Positions 50,339 through 59,453 of a stretch of 64,000 nucleotides of DNA are shown here, one piece after another (position 1 is the first letter of the stretch; the number at the start of each line of letters is the position of its first letter). The notes under the pieces are model-generated. The model saw only the letters and a program-made list of their open reading frames with translations. It ran no database searches and had not been told where the DNA came from. Source of the DNA: Saccharibacillus sp. O23 (GTDB taxonomy: Bacteria > Bacillota > Bacilli > Paenibacillales > Paenibacillaceae); NCBI RefSeq assembly GCF_002205895.1, contig NZ_NJDE01000007.1, forward strand, positions 355,732-419,731, read 5' to 3'. Position numbers and translations under genes: made by a program.

Positions 50339-51861
50339 TGCAGACTTTCTTCGACGTGTTCGCCGAGCGGCAGAGCCAGTTGTGGTCGACGCTCGGCGAG
50401 CATATCGCTTTGTCGTTCATCTCGCTGCTCATCGCGGCGTTGATCGCCGTGCCGCTCGGTTTGCTGCTCGCGCGCAATCCGCGCCGCGCGGAAGGCGTAA
50501 TCGGCGTGACCGCCGTGCTCCAGACCATTCCTTCGCTGGCGCTGCTCGGCCTGCTGATCCCGCTGCTGGGCATCGGCCGCGTGCCGGCCGTGGTGGCGCT
50601 CGTCATCTATGCCCTGCTGCCGATTCTCCGCAATACGTATACCGGCGTGCGCGAAGTCGATCCTTCGCTGCTCGAAGCGGCGGACGCGATGGGGATGAAC
50701 CGGCGTATTCGCTTGGTCAAGGTCGAACTGCCGCTGGCCATGCCCGTGATCATGGCCGGCATTCGCACCGCGACCGTGCTGATCATCGGCACCGCGACCC
50801 TCGCCGCCTTGATCGGCGGCGGCGGTCTGGGCGAGCTGATCCTGCTCGGGATCGACCGCAACGACACCAATCTGATCCTGCTCGGCGCGATTCCCGCCGC
50901 GCTGCTGGCGATCATCTTCGACTTCGCGCTGCGCTTCCTCGAGAGGCTCTCGCTGAAGCGTTCGCTCGCCGCGCTCGGCGGCTTCGCGTTCATCATCGCG
51001 TTGTTCCTGATCATTCCGATCGTCGCTCAAGCGAACAAAGCCGATCTGGTCATCGCCGGCAAGCTCGGCGCGGAACCGGAGATTCTGATCAATATGTACA
51101 AAGAACTGATCGAACAAGATACCGATCTGACCGTCGAATTGAAAACGGGACTCGGCAAGACCTCGTTCGTGTTCGCCGCCCTGCAAAGCGGCGATATCGA
51201 TATCTATCCCGAATTCACCGGAACGGCGATCAGCGAATTCTTGAAAACGACGGCCGTCAGTACCGACGCCGCCGAAGTCTACGCGCAGGCGAGAGACGGG
51301 ATGAAAAAGCAGTTCGACATGGCGATGTTGGAGCCGATGGCCTACAACAACACGTATGCGTTGGCGATGTCCAAGCAGTTGGCCGAACAATACAAAGTCA
51401 AAACGATTTCCGATCTCAAGCCGCTGGAGAACAATCTGGAAGCGGGCTTCACGTTGGAATTCTCCGATCGGGAAGACGGTTATCTGGGCATCCAGAAGCT
51501 GTACGGCATCAAGTTCCACAGCGTGTTCACGATGGAACCGAAGCTGCGCTATCAAGCGATCAAGAGCGGCGACATCGATCTGCTCGACGCGTATTCCACC
51601 GACAGCGAGCTGGCGCAGTACGATCTGACCGTGCTCGAAGACGACAAAGGCTTGTTCCCGCCTTATCAAGGAGCGCCGCTGATGCGTCAGGAGACGCTCG
51701 ACAAATATCCGCAGTTAGCGAAAGTGCTGAACGTGCTGGCCGGTCAGATTACCGACGACGAGATGCGGCAGATGAATTACGCCGTCAACGCCGAAGGCCG
51801 TCCGGCCGCTCAGGTCGCCCGCGAATTTTTGACGAGCAAAGGGCTGCTGCGCGACAAATAA
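50338..51861 (+). CDS. egtU: Fused ABC permease and substrate-binding protein, EgtU-like
   Basis: 507 residues. Residues 1-215 are a permease with five or six helices; 235-507 are an OpuC-type binding domain displayed outside the cell. Length and sequence (GKTSFVFAALQSGDIDIYPEFTG, RYQAIKSGDIDLLDAYSTD, LFPPYQGAPLM) agree closely with my memory of pneumococcal EgtU, an ergothioneine transporter earlier annotated as choline/betaine ProWX. Without alignment the substrate stays provisional. AAGGAGG precedes the ATG, which overlaps the egtV stop. Confidence 0.75.
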   Translation: MQTFFDVFAERQSQLWSTLGEHIALSFISLLIAALIAVPLGLLLARNPRRAEGVIGVTAVLQTIPSLALLGLLIPLLGIGRVPAVVALVIYALLPILRNTYTGVREVDPSLLEAADAMGMNRRIRLVKVELPLAMPVIMAGIRTATVLIIGTATLAALIGGGGLGELILLGIDRNDTNLILLGAIPAALLAIIFDFALRFLERLSLKRSLAALGGFAFIIALFLIIPIVAQANKADLVIAGKLGAEPEILINMYKELIEQDTDLTVELKTGLGKTSFVFAALQSGDIDIYPEFTGTAISEFLKTTAVSTDAAEVYAQARDGMKKQFDMAMLEPMAYNNTYALAMSKQLAEQYKVKTISDLKPLENNLEAGFTLEFSDREDGYLGIQKLYGIKFHSVFTMEPKLRYQAIKSGDIDLLDAYSTDSELAQYDLTVLEDDKGLFPPYQGAPLMRQETLDKYPQLAKVLNVLAGQITDDEMRQMNYAVNAEGRPAAQVAREFLTSKGLLRDK

Positions 51862-51875
51862 AACGAGATGAACAA

Positions 51876-51910
51876 GAATCCGCCAACGAATCGGCGGATT
51901 CTTTTTTTTG
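51876..51910 (+). terminator. Terminator of the egtVU operon
   Basis: GAATCCGCC and GGCGGATTC perfect 9-bp arms and eight T. Confidence 0.9.
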
Positions 51911-52041
51911 CGGAATAAATAGGGGAATTCGGATAAAATACAAATATAGGACGACGGTCGTCTTGCGCGAGCTTGCCCGAAACCAAAAAGGATTCGAACG
52001 GCAGGGCGAACGGACGCTCAAAGGAGAGGGGAATTTTTCGG

Positions 52042-52596
52042 ATGGAAAGTGATCAAAGGTTCGAAAGTTCGAACGCGGTGCATTATCATGCCAAGCGCGG
52101 CAAAATGCTGCAAATCGCTTTGTTCGGTCTGCTTTTCGTGGCGGCGGGGATATTTCTGATCGCGATCGGATTCGGGCCGGGGGAAGATCATTCGGTCTTT
52201 ACCGGCATCATCGGGATCTTGTCGCTGCTGCTGGGGATTGCCGGATTGGGAATCGGGCTGCGGCGTTCGCTGAGCCTGGCTCCTGCGCTGATTCTGGACT
52301 CGAAAGGATTGACCGACCGAACGGCCGCTTTCGGCGCCGGATTTGTCGCTTGGACCGATATTCGCCGAATCGAGCCTTATACGATGAGGGGCCAGACGTT
52401 TATCGGGATCGAACTGTACGAGCCGGAAGCCTACGTCCGCCGTCAGAGCGCGCTGCAGCGGATGTTGACGAGAGCGAATCAAGGAATCGTCTCGTTTACG
52501 GTCAATATCGGGCTTCAAGGTTTCGGTTCGGAAGCGGAAACGGTTTTTCGCAAAACGGAAGAGTATTGGCTGCGATTCGGCGAGTTCGACCGGTAG
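52042..52596 (+). CDS. STM3941-like membrane protein
   Basis: 184 residues. Two hydrophobic helices (about 25-45 and 58-75) are followed by a PH-like beta domain: LAPALILDSKGLTDRTAAFGAGFVAWTDIRRIE and a VNIGLQGFGSEAETVF tail. This layout fits the STM3941 group of small membrane proteins of unknown function. The ATG at 52042 has AAAGGAGAGGGG upstream. Terminator downstream at 52707. Confidence 0.65.
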   Translation: MESDQRFESSNAVHYHAKRGKMLQIALFGLLFVAAGIFLIAIGFGPGEDHSVFTGIIGILSLLLGIAGLGIGLRRSLSLAPALILDSKGLTDRTAAFGAGFVAWTDIRRIEPYTMRGQTFIGIELYEPEAYVRRQSALQRMLTRANQGIVSFTVNIGLQGFGSEAETVFRKTEEYWLRFGEFDR

Positions 52597-52706
52597 GGCA
52601 AGTTGCAAAAAAGCAGGATTGGGCAGCGGAAATAGTCCGATTCGGAGGGCGAAACCTAACCTCTCAAGCGGTCGGCGTACTAGCCAAACGCTCGATGACC
52701 GTCCAA

Positions 52707-52737
52707 CGCCGAAGTCCCTAGAGACTTCGGCGTTTTT
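52707..52737 (+). terminator. Terminator downstream of the STM3941-like gene
   Basis: CGCCGAAGTC and GACTTCGGCG perfect 10-bp arms, 6-nt loop, TTTTT. Confidence 0.85.
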
Positions 52738-52789
52738 GAGTGCGTGCCGCGTATGTTCGTTCGCCTACTCGAGCGGCTCCTGCTCGGAA

Positions 52790-52866
52790 GCGAAATCTCC
52801 CGTATCACTTCGGGATATTTCCGCCCAGGCGCGAAATCTCCCGTATTATTTCGGGATATTTCCGCC
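52790..52866. repeat. Palindromic GGCGGAA...TTCGCGCC hairpin repeat, two tandem copies
   Basis: Unit a (52790-52825) and unit b (52828-52866) are nearly identical. In minus orientation each reads GGCGGAAATATCCCG, a short loop, then CGGGAGATTTCGC. The outer ends match the copies at 33358 and 39914, while the inner stem (CCCG/CGGG) differs but still pairs. Unit b overlaps the 3' end of the SOD gene and contains its stop codon. Confidence 0.82.
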
Positions 52867-53583
52867 CGCGATCCGGTCGCCGGAATCGCCGGAAGGATCG
52901 GTCTTCTGATCGTCCGGTCCCGCATGGATGATCACGGAGCGGCCCGCGACGGACATGGCGCTGTCCGGTTTCAGGTCGGCGCCTTCCAGCCAGAATTCCG
53001 CCTTCGCGCTGCCGTCGGCTTTGACGGTCAGATTTTTCGTGAAGTCGCCGAGATGGGCGCCTTTCGGATTGTGATGCCCGTGCTGATGGGTGGTCGGATT
53101 GAAGTGCCCCAGCGCCGTCGCGAAATCGCCTTTTTTGATCGGCATCTGGTGAACGTGGATACCGTGCGGGCCCGGAGGCAGACCGGCCAGATTGACCTCG
53201 ACGCGCACCCCGTCTTTTTCTTCGGTCAGATCGATGCCGCCGAGCACTTTGCCTTCCGCGTTTTTGACGATCGTTTTGGCGGTGCCGGCCGAGACCGCGT
53301 TGTTCGCTTGGTCCCAATAGACCGGAACGTCCAGCAGATCGCCGACCATCCGCAGCGGAACATAGGTCGTGCCGCCGTAATTCAACGCCGAAGGCACGCC
53401 GGTCTGTCCGTTGTCGTAACTTGCGGACACGCTTTTTCGCTCGCCGAACGAATAGAAATTGAGCTTGGAAGCCACGGCCGAGATCGGATTGTCCGCGGCC
53501 ATCGCGGACAGTCCCGAGAACAAGACGGCGCCGCATAAGAACGAAGCGGCCAGATGCTTTTTGCCGAGCGGTTTTTTCCCCAT
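52846..53583 (-). CDS. Cu/Zn superoxide dismutase-like protein with N-terminal stalk domain
   Basis: 245 residues. Signal peptide (1-30), a stalk/Cu-amine-oxidase-type module (about 35-100, GGTTYVPLRMVGDLLDVPVYWDQANNAVS), then a SodC domain. Copper and zinc ligands His143, His145, His160, His177, Asp180 and His220 are in place, but the disulfide cysteines of classical SodC are missing (RIAGG instead of RIACG). It may dismutate superoxide outside the cell or only bind metal. The last residues GGNIPK and the stop come from a palindromic repeat. GAGGAGG precedes the ATG at 53583. Confidence 0.85.
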   Translation of the reverse strand: MGKKPLGKKHLAASFLCGAVLFSGLSAMAADNPISAVASKLNFYSFGERKSVSASYDNGQTGVPSALNYGGTTYVPLRMVGDLLDVPVYWDQANNAVSAGTAKTIVKNAEGKVLGGIDLTEEKDGVRVEVNLAGLPPGPHGIHVHQMPIKKGDFATALGHFNPTTHQHGHHNPKGAHLGDFTKNLTVKADGSAKAEFWLEGADLKPDSAMSVAGRSVIIHAGPDDQKTDPSGDSGDRIAGGNIPK

Positions 53584-53830
53584 AATCGAATCCTCCTCGC
53601 GTAAGTGGGAATCGTGAAGACGCTGCGTCAGTACGCCCACCCTTACCCTTTCCCCGATCCGGCGAAACCGCATATGAAAACCGTTTCATAGGCAACCCTG
53701 TAAAAAACATCTACCCAGAAGACGGGCGATTTGCTAAAGTAGTAAAACTGAAATGAGACGAGTTTATCCCTTAAACGATTGGAATAAAATGTTATAATGA
53801 AATTATCCTTACAGGGAAGAGGGATCGCGC

Positions 53831-54808
53831 TTGCATAAGACGATCAGTTTGGCGCTCGGCACGATCTGCGCCGTTTTTCTTTTTTTCACCATGATCTCCG
53901 CTATCCGCTTCGTTCAATCCGCTTGGCAGCCTCCCGAACCTCAGCAGCGAGCGGAAGAGCGTTATCGCTTGGTTCTGATCACGCAGGATCTGGGCACGCC
54001 GTTCTGGAACAAAGTGGGCGAAGGCGCGGAAGCCGAAGCGGAGAAGCTCGGAGCCAATCTCGAGATCTGGGGGACGTACGGCGAAGACCGCGAAGATTTC
54101 TTGAAGCAGCTCGAGATCGCGATCGATTCCAAAGTCGACGGCATCATCGTGCAGGGCATGGATCAAGACGATTTCGATAATCTGACGAAAGTCAAAGCCG
54201 CTTTCTACGGCATTCCCGTTATTACCGTGGCAAGCGACGTGCCGATGTCCGACAGCATGCGCAAGACCTATGTAGGCTCGAACGCGCTGGCGGCGGGCCG
54301 AATGATCGCGGAACGCCTCGTTGCCGATATGGGCGAAAAAGGCACGGTGGTGCTGCTGGGCGACAGCCGCGAGGAATACGATCAGCGCCAGCGCGTGCTC
54401 GGCGTTCGCGGCGTGCTGAGCGCTTATCCGAATATCCGTATCGAATACGTGACGACGTCCGACGAAGAACAGCGGATCGCGGCGGCGACGCAGGACGTCA
54501 TGAACCGTTTTCCCGAAGTGAAAGCGTTTATCTCGGTGGACGCCAATCTGACCGCCGCGATGGTGCAGGAGATCGGCAAGCGTTCGCGGATCGACCCGTA
54601 TTACATTTACTCGTTCGACGACAATCCGGATATCAAGGCGCTGCTTGGTCAAGGCAAACTGGACGGGGTCGTCGAACAAGCACCGAGCGAAATGGGCGAG
54701 ACGGGGGTCCGCATGATGGTGCAGTGGTTGGACGGCAAGACCGTTCCGCTCGATCCCGAAGGGTACCCGACCCCGATTCGCATCTCGACGACGGAGGACG
54801 CGTCATGA
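53831..54808 (+). CDS. Membrane-anchored sugar-binding sensor protein of the two-component system
   Basis: 325 residues. One N-terminal helix (LALGTICAVFLFFTMISAI) anchors a periplasmic-binding-protein type 1 domain (YRLVLITQDLGTPFWNKVGEGAEAEAEKLG; later IIVQGMD and FISVDANLTAAM). There is no lipobox and no transporter next to it. Its stop overlaps the kinase start, so it probably delivers ligand information to the kinase, as seen in some Gram-positive sugar systems. TTG start after GAAGAGGG; a TATAAT (53793-53798) lies 33 nt upstream. Confidence 0.85.
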   Translation: MHKTISLALGTICAVFLFFTMISAIRFVQSAWQPPEPQQRAEERYRLVLITQDLGTPFWNKVGEGAEAEAEKLGANLEIWGTYGEDREDFLKQLEIAIDSKVDGIIVQGMDQDDFDNLTKVKAAFYGIPVITVASDVPMSDSMRKTYVGSNALAAGRMIAERLVADMGEKGTVVLLGDSREEYDQRQRVLGVRGVLSAYPNIRIEYVTTSDEEQRIAAATQDVMNRFPEVKAFISVDANLTAAMVQEIGKRSRIDPYYIYSFDDNPDIKALLGQGKLDGVVEQAPSEMGETGVRMMVQWLDGKTVPLDPEGYPTPIRISTTEDAS

Positions 54809-56271
54809 TCGGAATTCAACGGAAAATCTGGACGCTGACCGCTCTCGTCATGTTTATCATGGCTTCGATCTGGATCATGCTGACTTACTACAACCAGAAA
54901 ACGCAGGACCAGTACAACGATATTCTTCAGCGATATCTGCGGATGAACGAAGTGACTTCGGCCAGCAAGCAAACGGTCAATTCGCTGAACATTTACCTGC
55001 TGACGCCGACCGAAGGCAATCTGAGCAGCCTGCGCCGCAGCGAAGAACAGCTTCGGCAGGCGCAGAGTTCGATCGGCCTGCTGCGCAACGGCGGCAACGA
55101 TTTCGCGCTGACCAGCTACATGAATCTGATCGACAGCCTGATCGAGACGTCGGATCGTTCCGTGCTGTTCAAGTCCGAACAGGAGAACGAAGATTCGTCC
55201 CGGGCGTTCGCCGAAGCGACGCGCATCTCGGGTTATATCTCGGAGATGACCCTTCAGCTGCTCGATATCGAGCTCAATACGTATCAGCAGTTCTACCGAA
55301 GCATCATCGAGCAGGCCGAAGAGCTCAAGAAGCTCGGCATCTGGATTCTGCTGGCGATCACGTTCGGACTGCTGCTGTTCACTTACTGGTTCTCGCTCAG
55401 CATCACGAGGCCGGTTCAGCAGTTGACGAAGGCGGCGCAGGATCTGGCGAAAGGCCAATTCGAGCGTCAGATCGTCGTCAATTCGTCGGACGAGATCTCG
55501 TTCCTCGCGACCACCTTCGAGCGGATGCGGGTGAACATCAACAATCTGATTCTGGAGATCCGGGAGAAAGCGCGGCTCGAAAGCGAACTTCAGCAGAACC
55601 GGCTGCTGCTTCAAGAAAGCCAACTGCGAAGTTTGCAGAGCCAGATCAACCCGCATTTCCTGTTCAATATTCTCGATACGTTGTCCAAAAAAGCTTTTCT
55701 GGAAGGCGCGGAAGAAACGAGCGATCTGCTCGTCAGCGTGGCCGGGCTGCTGCGGTACAATCTCAAGCGGCTCGATCGCGCGGTGACGCTGTACGACGAA
55801 GTGCGCGTCATGCGGCAGTACATGGAGATTCAGACGGCGCGTTTCACGGACCGGTTGACGCTGATCACCGAGATCGACGAGAGCTGCTTGTCCACGCCCG
55901 TGCCGGGACTGACTTTGCAGCCGATCGTGGAAAACGCCGTGACGCACGCGATCGAACCTTCGGAAAGCGGAGGCACGATCCGGATGACGATCGCCGACGC
56001 CGGCGACTGCGTGACGGTCGAGATCGCGGACGACGGGCCGGGCATGAGCGAAGAGAAAATCCGGGGAATTCTCGAAGAACGCGATACGCAGCCGGAAGGC
56101 CATTCGACGGGCATCGGATTCGGCAACGTCGTGCGGCGGCTTCGTTTGTTCTACGGAACGCCCGACGTGATCGAGATCGACGGCGGCGAAGGACGCGGCG
56201 TGCGCGTGCTGCTCAAATTACCGAAGATAAGGAGACACGACACCTATGACAAGACTGCTGATCGTGGATGA
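54805..56271 (+). CDS. YesM/LytS-type sensor histidine kinase
   Basis: 488 residues. Membrane helix (10-28), extracellular helical sensor region (30-185), second helix (190-210), HAMP (211-263), then the His_kinase domain with the phosphorylated His in SLQSQINPHFLFNILDTL and an HATPase with TLQPIVENAVTHAIEP and IADDGPGMS. It phosphorylates the response regulator encoded next. ATG overlaps the upstream stop (ATGA), and the 3' end overlaps the response regulator by 26 nt. Confidence 0.93.
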   Translation: MIGIQRKIWTLTALVMFIMASIWIMLTYYNQKTQDQYNDILQRYLRMNEVTSASKQTVNSLNIYLLTPTEGNLSSLRRSEEQLRQAQSSIGLLRNGGNDFALTSYMNLIDSLIETSDRSVLFKSEQENEDSSRAFAEATRISGYISEMTLQLLDIELNTYQQFYRSIIEQAEELKKLGIWILLAITFGLLLFTYWFSLSITRPVQQLTKAAQDLAKGQFERQIVVNSSDEISFLATTFERMRVNINNLILEIREKARLESELQQNRLLLQESQLRSLQSQINPHFLFNILDTLSKKAFLEGAEETSDLLVSVAGLLRYNLKRLDRAVTLYDEVRVMRQYMEIQTARFTDRLTLITEIDESCLSTPVPGLTLQPIVENAVTHAIEPSESGGTIRMTIADAGDCVTVEIADDGPGMSEEKIRGILEERDTQPEGHSTGIGFGNVVRRLRLFYGTPDVIEIDGGEGRGVRVLLKLPKIRRHDTYDKTADRG

Positions 56272-57796
56272 CGAACAAGTCGGACGCGAAGGCTTGCAGG
56301 CTATATTGCGCAAAAGTTTTCCCGAGTTGACGATCGAACAAGCGAAGAACGGCAGGATGGCGATCGAACTCGTCGAGTCGTTCCGGCCCAATCTGATCTT
56401 GATGGACATCAAAATGCCCGGCATGGACGGCTTGCAGGCGACCGAGATCATCGGCGCGCAGTATCCGGAGATCAAGATCGTGATGGTTACGGCCTACGAT
56501 ACGTTCGATTACGCCCGGCGCGCGCTGAAACTGGGCGTCAAAGATTATCTGCTCAAACCGAGCAAAGCCGGCGAGATCAAAAAAACGGTCGGGCGCGTGA
56601 TCGAGGAGATCGAAGCGGAAGAACGCGAACGCGAGCGCAGCCGTCTGCGCGAAGACGCGCTTCAGCGCGTGATGCCGGTGATCGAGACGGATATCGTGAC
56701 TCAACTGCTGTTCGACCATGTGCACGAGGTGCATTCGGACGAATTGGTCGCTTGGCTCGGCGCGGACGCTTCCAGCGAGACGTTCGCCGTGACCGTTCTG
56801 GTGCCGGAAGAAGCCGAACAAGGAGCGTACGCCGCGATCCGGGATCGGATTCGCCGCGACGGCGCGGGTTGGGTAGGCGCGCTCTACGGCCGGCAGATTC
56901 CGGTTATCGCTTTCCGGGATCCGGAAAGGTCGTTCCGCGTGCAGGCGATCGAACTGGCCCGGACGCTGCTGGAGACGGCCGGAAAAAGTTCGCGGGAAAG
57001 TTGGTCCGTCGGCGTAGGCAGCGTCTGTTCGTCGCTCTCGCAGGTACGGCAGTCTTACCGGGAAGCGCTGCTGGCGATTCCCGATCCGGGGCAGCCGGTG
57101 CGTTATCGGCTCTATACGGACAAGCCGGAATCCGGAAACGAACCTTCTCTGCTGGATTATCCGGACAAACGTTGGGAACAGCATTTCTTCGAGCAGATCC
57201 GCGTAGGCGATTGGGACGGGATTCAGGCCGAAGCGCTGGACTTTCTGAGACGCTGCGAGAGCGAAGGCGCGGACCGGATGCATGCCCAGCAGCGGGTGCT
57301 GGAACGGCTCTGGGTCTCTTCGCGCGTGCTGGCGGAGATGGGCGTCGAGATCGACACGCCGACGTTCTCGTTCCAAGCGCAGGACTATCGGCAGCTTCGC
57401 GCCGAAACGGGCGCGATCCTCGACCGCATCAAGCAGGCGTACGCCGAACATTTGGAGCGGATCAAGCCGGACACGATCCGGCGGATCAAGCAGTATATCG
57501 CCGAACATTCGCACGAAGACATCTCGCTGGAAGCGATCGGGGAACGCTTCGAGCTGAGCCCGTTCTATATCAGCAAGCTGTTCAAAGAGCAGGTCGGCGT
57601 CAACTATATCGATTTCTTGACCGAATGCCGGATCGACAAAGCCAAGAAACTGATGAGCGACCCGGCGCGCAGCTTGAAAGAAATCACGTTCGAAGTGGGC
57701 TACCACGACCCGAACTATTTCAGCAAAGTGTTCAAAAAGATGTGCGATCTCTCGCCGACGGAATACCGGAGAGCGCTGCTCGGAGGGCGCGAATGA
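56246..57796 (+). CDS. Response regulator with AraC-type DNA-binding domain
   Basis: 516 residues. Receiver domain 1-120 with acidic pocket (VDDEQ), phospho-acceptor Asp in LILMDIKMPGMDG and Lys in YLLKPSK. A 250-residue linker follows, then the AraC domain (about 405-510: HSHEDISLEAIGERFELSPFYISKLFK and EVGYHDPNYFSKVFKKM). It should activate the sugar uptake genes downstream. GGAGA precedes the ATG, and its stop overlaps the next start. Confidence 0.94.
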   Translation: MTRLLIVDDEQVGREGLQAILRKSFPELTIEQAKNGRMAIELVESFRPNLILMDIKMPGMDGLQATEIIGAQYPEIKIVMVTAYDTFDYARRALKLGVKDYLLKPSKAGEIKKTVGRVIEEIEAEERERERSRLREDALQRVMPVIETDIVTQLLFDHVHEVHSDELVAWLGADASSETFAVTVLVPEEAEQGAYAAIRDRIRRDGAGWVGALYGRQIPVIAFRDPERSFRVQAIELARTLLETAGKSSRESWSVGVGSVCSSLSQVRQSYREALLAIPDPGQPVRYRLYTDKPESGNEPSLLDYPDKRWEQHFFEQIRVGDWDGIQAEALDFLRRCESEGADRMHAQQRVLERLWVSSRVLAEMGVEIDTPTFSFQAQDYRQLRAETGAILDRIKQAYAEHLERIKPDTIRRIKQYIAEHSHEDISLEAIGERFELSPFYISKLFKEQVGVNYIDFLTECRIDKAKKLMSDPARSLKEITFEVGYHDPNYFSKVFKKMCDLSPTEYRRALLGGRE

Positions 57797-59109
57797 ACGC
57801 GCGGGAGGCGCGCGGAAGCATAGGTCGAGAGCGTACAAGCGGCGCCCCGCAGCGCCGGACGCTGTCGGCGCTGCGCTTGTCGGCGGCGGCGGCTCTGCTG
57901 GCGCTGCTTCTGTCCGCCTGCTCGGGAGGCGGACAGCCGCCGCAGGCGGCGCCGGGCGCGGCCGCCGGCGCGCAGGGCGGCCAAGCCGAGGCCGGAGGCG
58001 CGCCGGCCGGAACGGGGGATACGGGTTCGGCGAGCGGCGAAGCGCTCGGGGGTTCCGGCGAAGCCGGCACCTCGGCCGCTCCGGCCGAGGGCGCGGAAGC
58101 CGGAACTTCCGGGGCGGAGAATCCGCCGCCCGCAGAAGCCGCGCTGCCGGGGCTGGACGCTTCCGGCCGGCCGCTGGTGATCGGCTTCTCGATGGATACG
58201 CTGCTCGAAGAGCGTTGGAAAAAAGACCGCGATCTGTTCCGAGCGGCGGCCGAGAAGCTGGGCGCGCAGGTAGTCGTCAAGTCGGCCGACGGCGACGACG
58301 CCCGGCAGGTGGCGCAGGCCGAAGCGATGATCAGTCAGGGGGTCGACGTGCTGGTCGTCGTGCCGCATAACGCGGAAGCGACGGCCGCCATCGTCAGCAA
58401 AGCGCACAAAGAAGGCATCAAGGTCTTGTCTTACGACCGCTTGATCACCAATGCGGACGTGGACCTGTACGTCTCGTTCGACAATGTCGAAGTCGGACGG
58501 CTTCAAGCCAAAGCGATGCTCTCGCTAGTGCCCGAAGGCAATTACGCGTACATCGGCGGCGCGGCTACCGACAACAACGCGCATCAGTTCAAACAAGGCG
58601 TATTCGATATTCTTCAGCCGCTGATCGACCGCGGAGATATCCGCATCGTCTACGACCAATGGTCCAAAGACTGGAAGCCGCTCTATGCGCTCGACAACAT
58701 GCGCGAAGCGCTGGCCGCGAACGGACCGACGGGCATCGACGCGGTGATCGCGGCCAATGACGCGACCGGAGGCAGCGTCGTCGAAGCGCTCGGCGAACGC
58801 GGCCTCGCCGGGAAGATCCCGGTCGCCGGACAAGACGCCGACTTGGCGGCGATCCGCCGCATCGCAGCCGGCACCCAGACGATGACCGTCTATAAGCCGA
58901 TCGGCCGGCTGGCCGAAGAGACGGCGAAGCTGGCCGTCGCTCTCGCTCAAGGCGAGAAGCCCCTGACCAGCCGCTGGGTCAACAACGGCAAGATCGAAGT
59001 GCCGTCGATCCTGCTGCCGCCGATCGCCGTCGATGCGAACAATATCGACTCGACGGTAATCAAAGACGGATTCCATACGCGGGCCGAAGTGTACGGAAGC
59101 GGCAAGTAA
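57793..59109 (+). CDS. Xylose/monosaccharide-binding lipoprotein with Gly/Ala-rich linker
   Basis: 438 residues. Lipobox LLLSAC near residue 43. Residues about 45-125 are an unusual Gly/Ala/Glu/Pro-rich linker. The binding domain (PLVIGFSMDTLLEERWKKDRD, then LSYDRLITNADVDLYVSFDN and GGAATDNNAHQFKQG) is XylF/ChvE-like. Its start overlaps the response regulator stop (ATGA), so it belongs to the sensor operon rather than to the transporter, and may be a second sensor ligand-binding protein or an alternative binder for the transporter. Terminator follows. Confidence 0.88.
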   Translation: MNAREARGSIGRERTSGAPQRRTLSALRLSAAAALLALLLSACSGGGQPPQAAPGAAAGAQGGQAEAGGAPAGTGDTGSASGEALGGSGEAGTSAAPAEGAEAGTSGAENPPPAEAALPGLDASGRPLVIGFSMDTLLEERWKKDRDLFRAAAEKLGAQVVVKSADGDDARQVAQAEAMISQGVDVLVVVPHNAEATAAIVSKAHKEGIKVLSYDRLITNADVDLYVSFDNVEVGRLQAKAMLSLVPEGNYAYIGGAATDNNAHQFKQGVFDILQPLIDRGDIRIVYDQWSKDWKPLYALDNMREALAANGPTGIDAVIAANDATGGSVVEALGERGLAGKIPVAGQDADLAAIRRIAAGTQTMTVYKPIGRLAEETAKLAVALAQGEKPLTSRWVNNGKIEVPSILLPPIAVDANNIDSTVIKDGFHTRAEVYGSGK

Positions 59110-59165
59110 GCAGAAGGAATCGAAATAAGGGTCGCCGCTTTTAGGCGTCAGATCCCGAGCCAAGA

Positions 59166-59207
59166 CCGCGAATCTTTGTCGTTCCGACAGGGATTCGCGG
59201 TTTTTTT
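59166..59207 (+). terminator. Terminator of the sensor operon
   Basis: CCGCGAATCTTTGTC (59166-59180) pairs with GACAGGGATTCGCGG (59186-59200) with one mismatch, then TTTTTTT. Confidence 0.88.
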
Positions 59208-59292
59208 GGAAATTTTCGAGGATGCGGACGAATGATTCGTACCGAAGAAATCCTGCAACCGCGCGGTTTGATCGCTTGGTTCCTTCACATTT

Positions 59293-59308
59293 TGCAAACG
59301 CTTTAATT
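59293..59308. promoter_or_regulatory. Weak cre-like site upstream of the sugar ABC operon
   Basis: TTGCAAACGCTTTAAT differs from cre consensus at two positions. The 344-nt gap 59110-59453 also holds the preceding terminator. The response regulator likely binds in this gap, but its site is not recognisable. Confidence 0.35.
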
Positions 59309-59453
59309 TCCAGATTAAAAAAGTACAGGCGGTCGCAAAAGAGTGCTACTCTTCGCTGCTCCTCCGAAATGAAAGCGGTGTTATATTTGTTCTTGCCAGA
59401 ACGATTCACCTTACGAAATACAATATCGGTCAAACCGAAAGGGGTTAGTTCAG

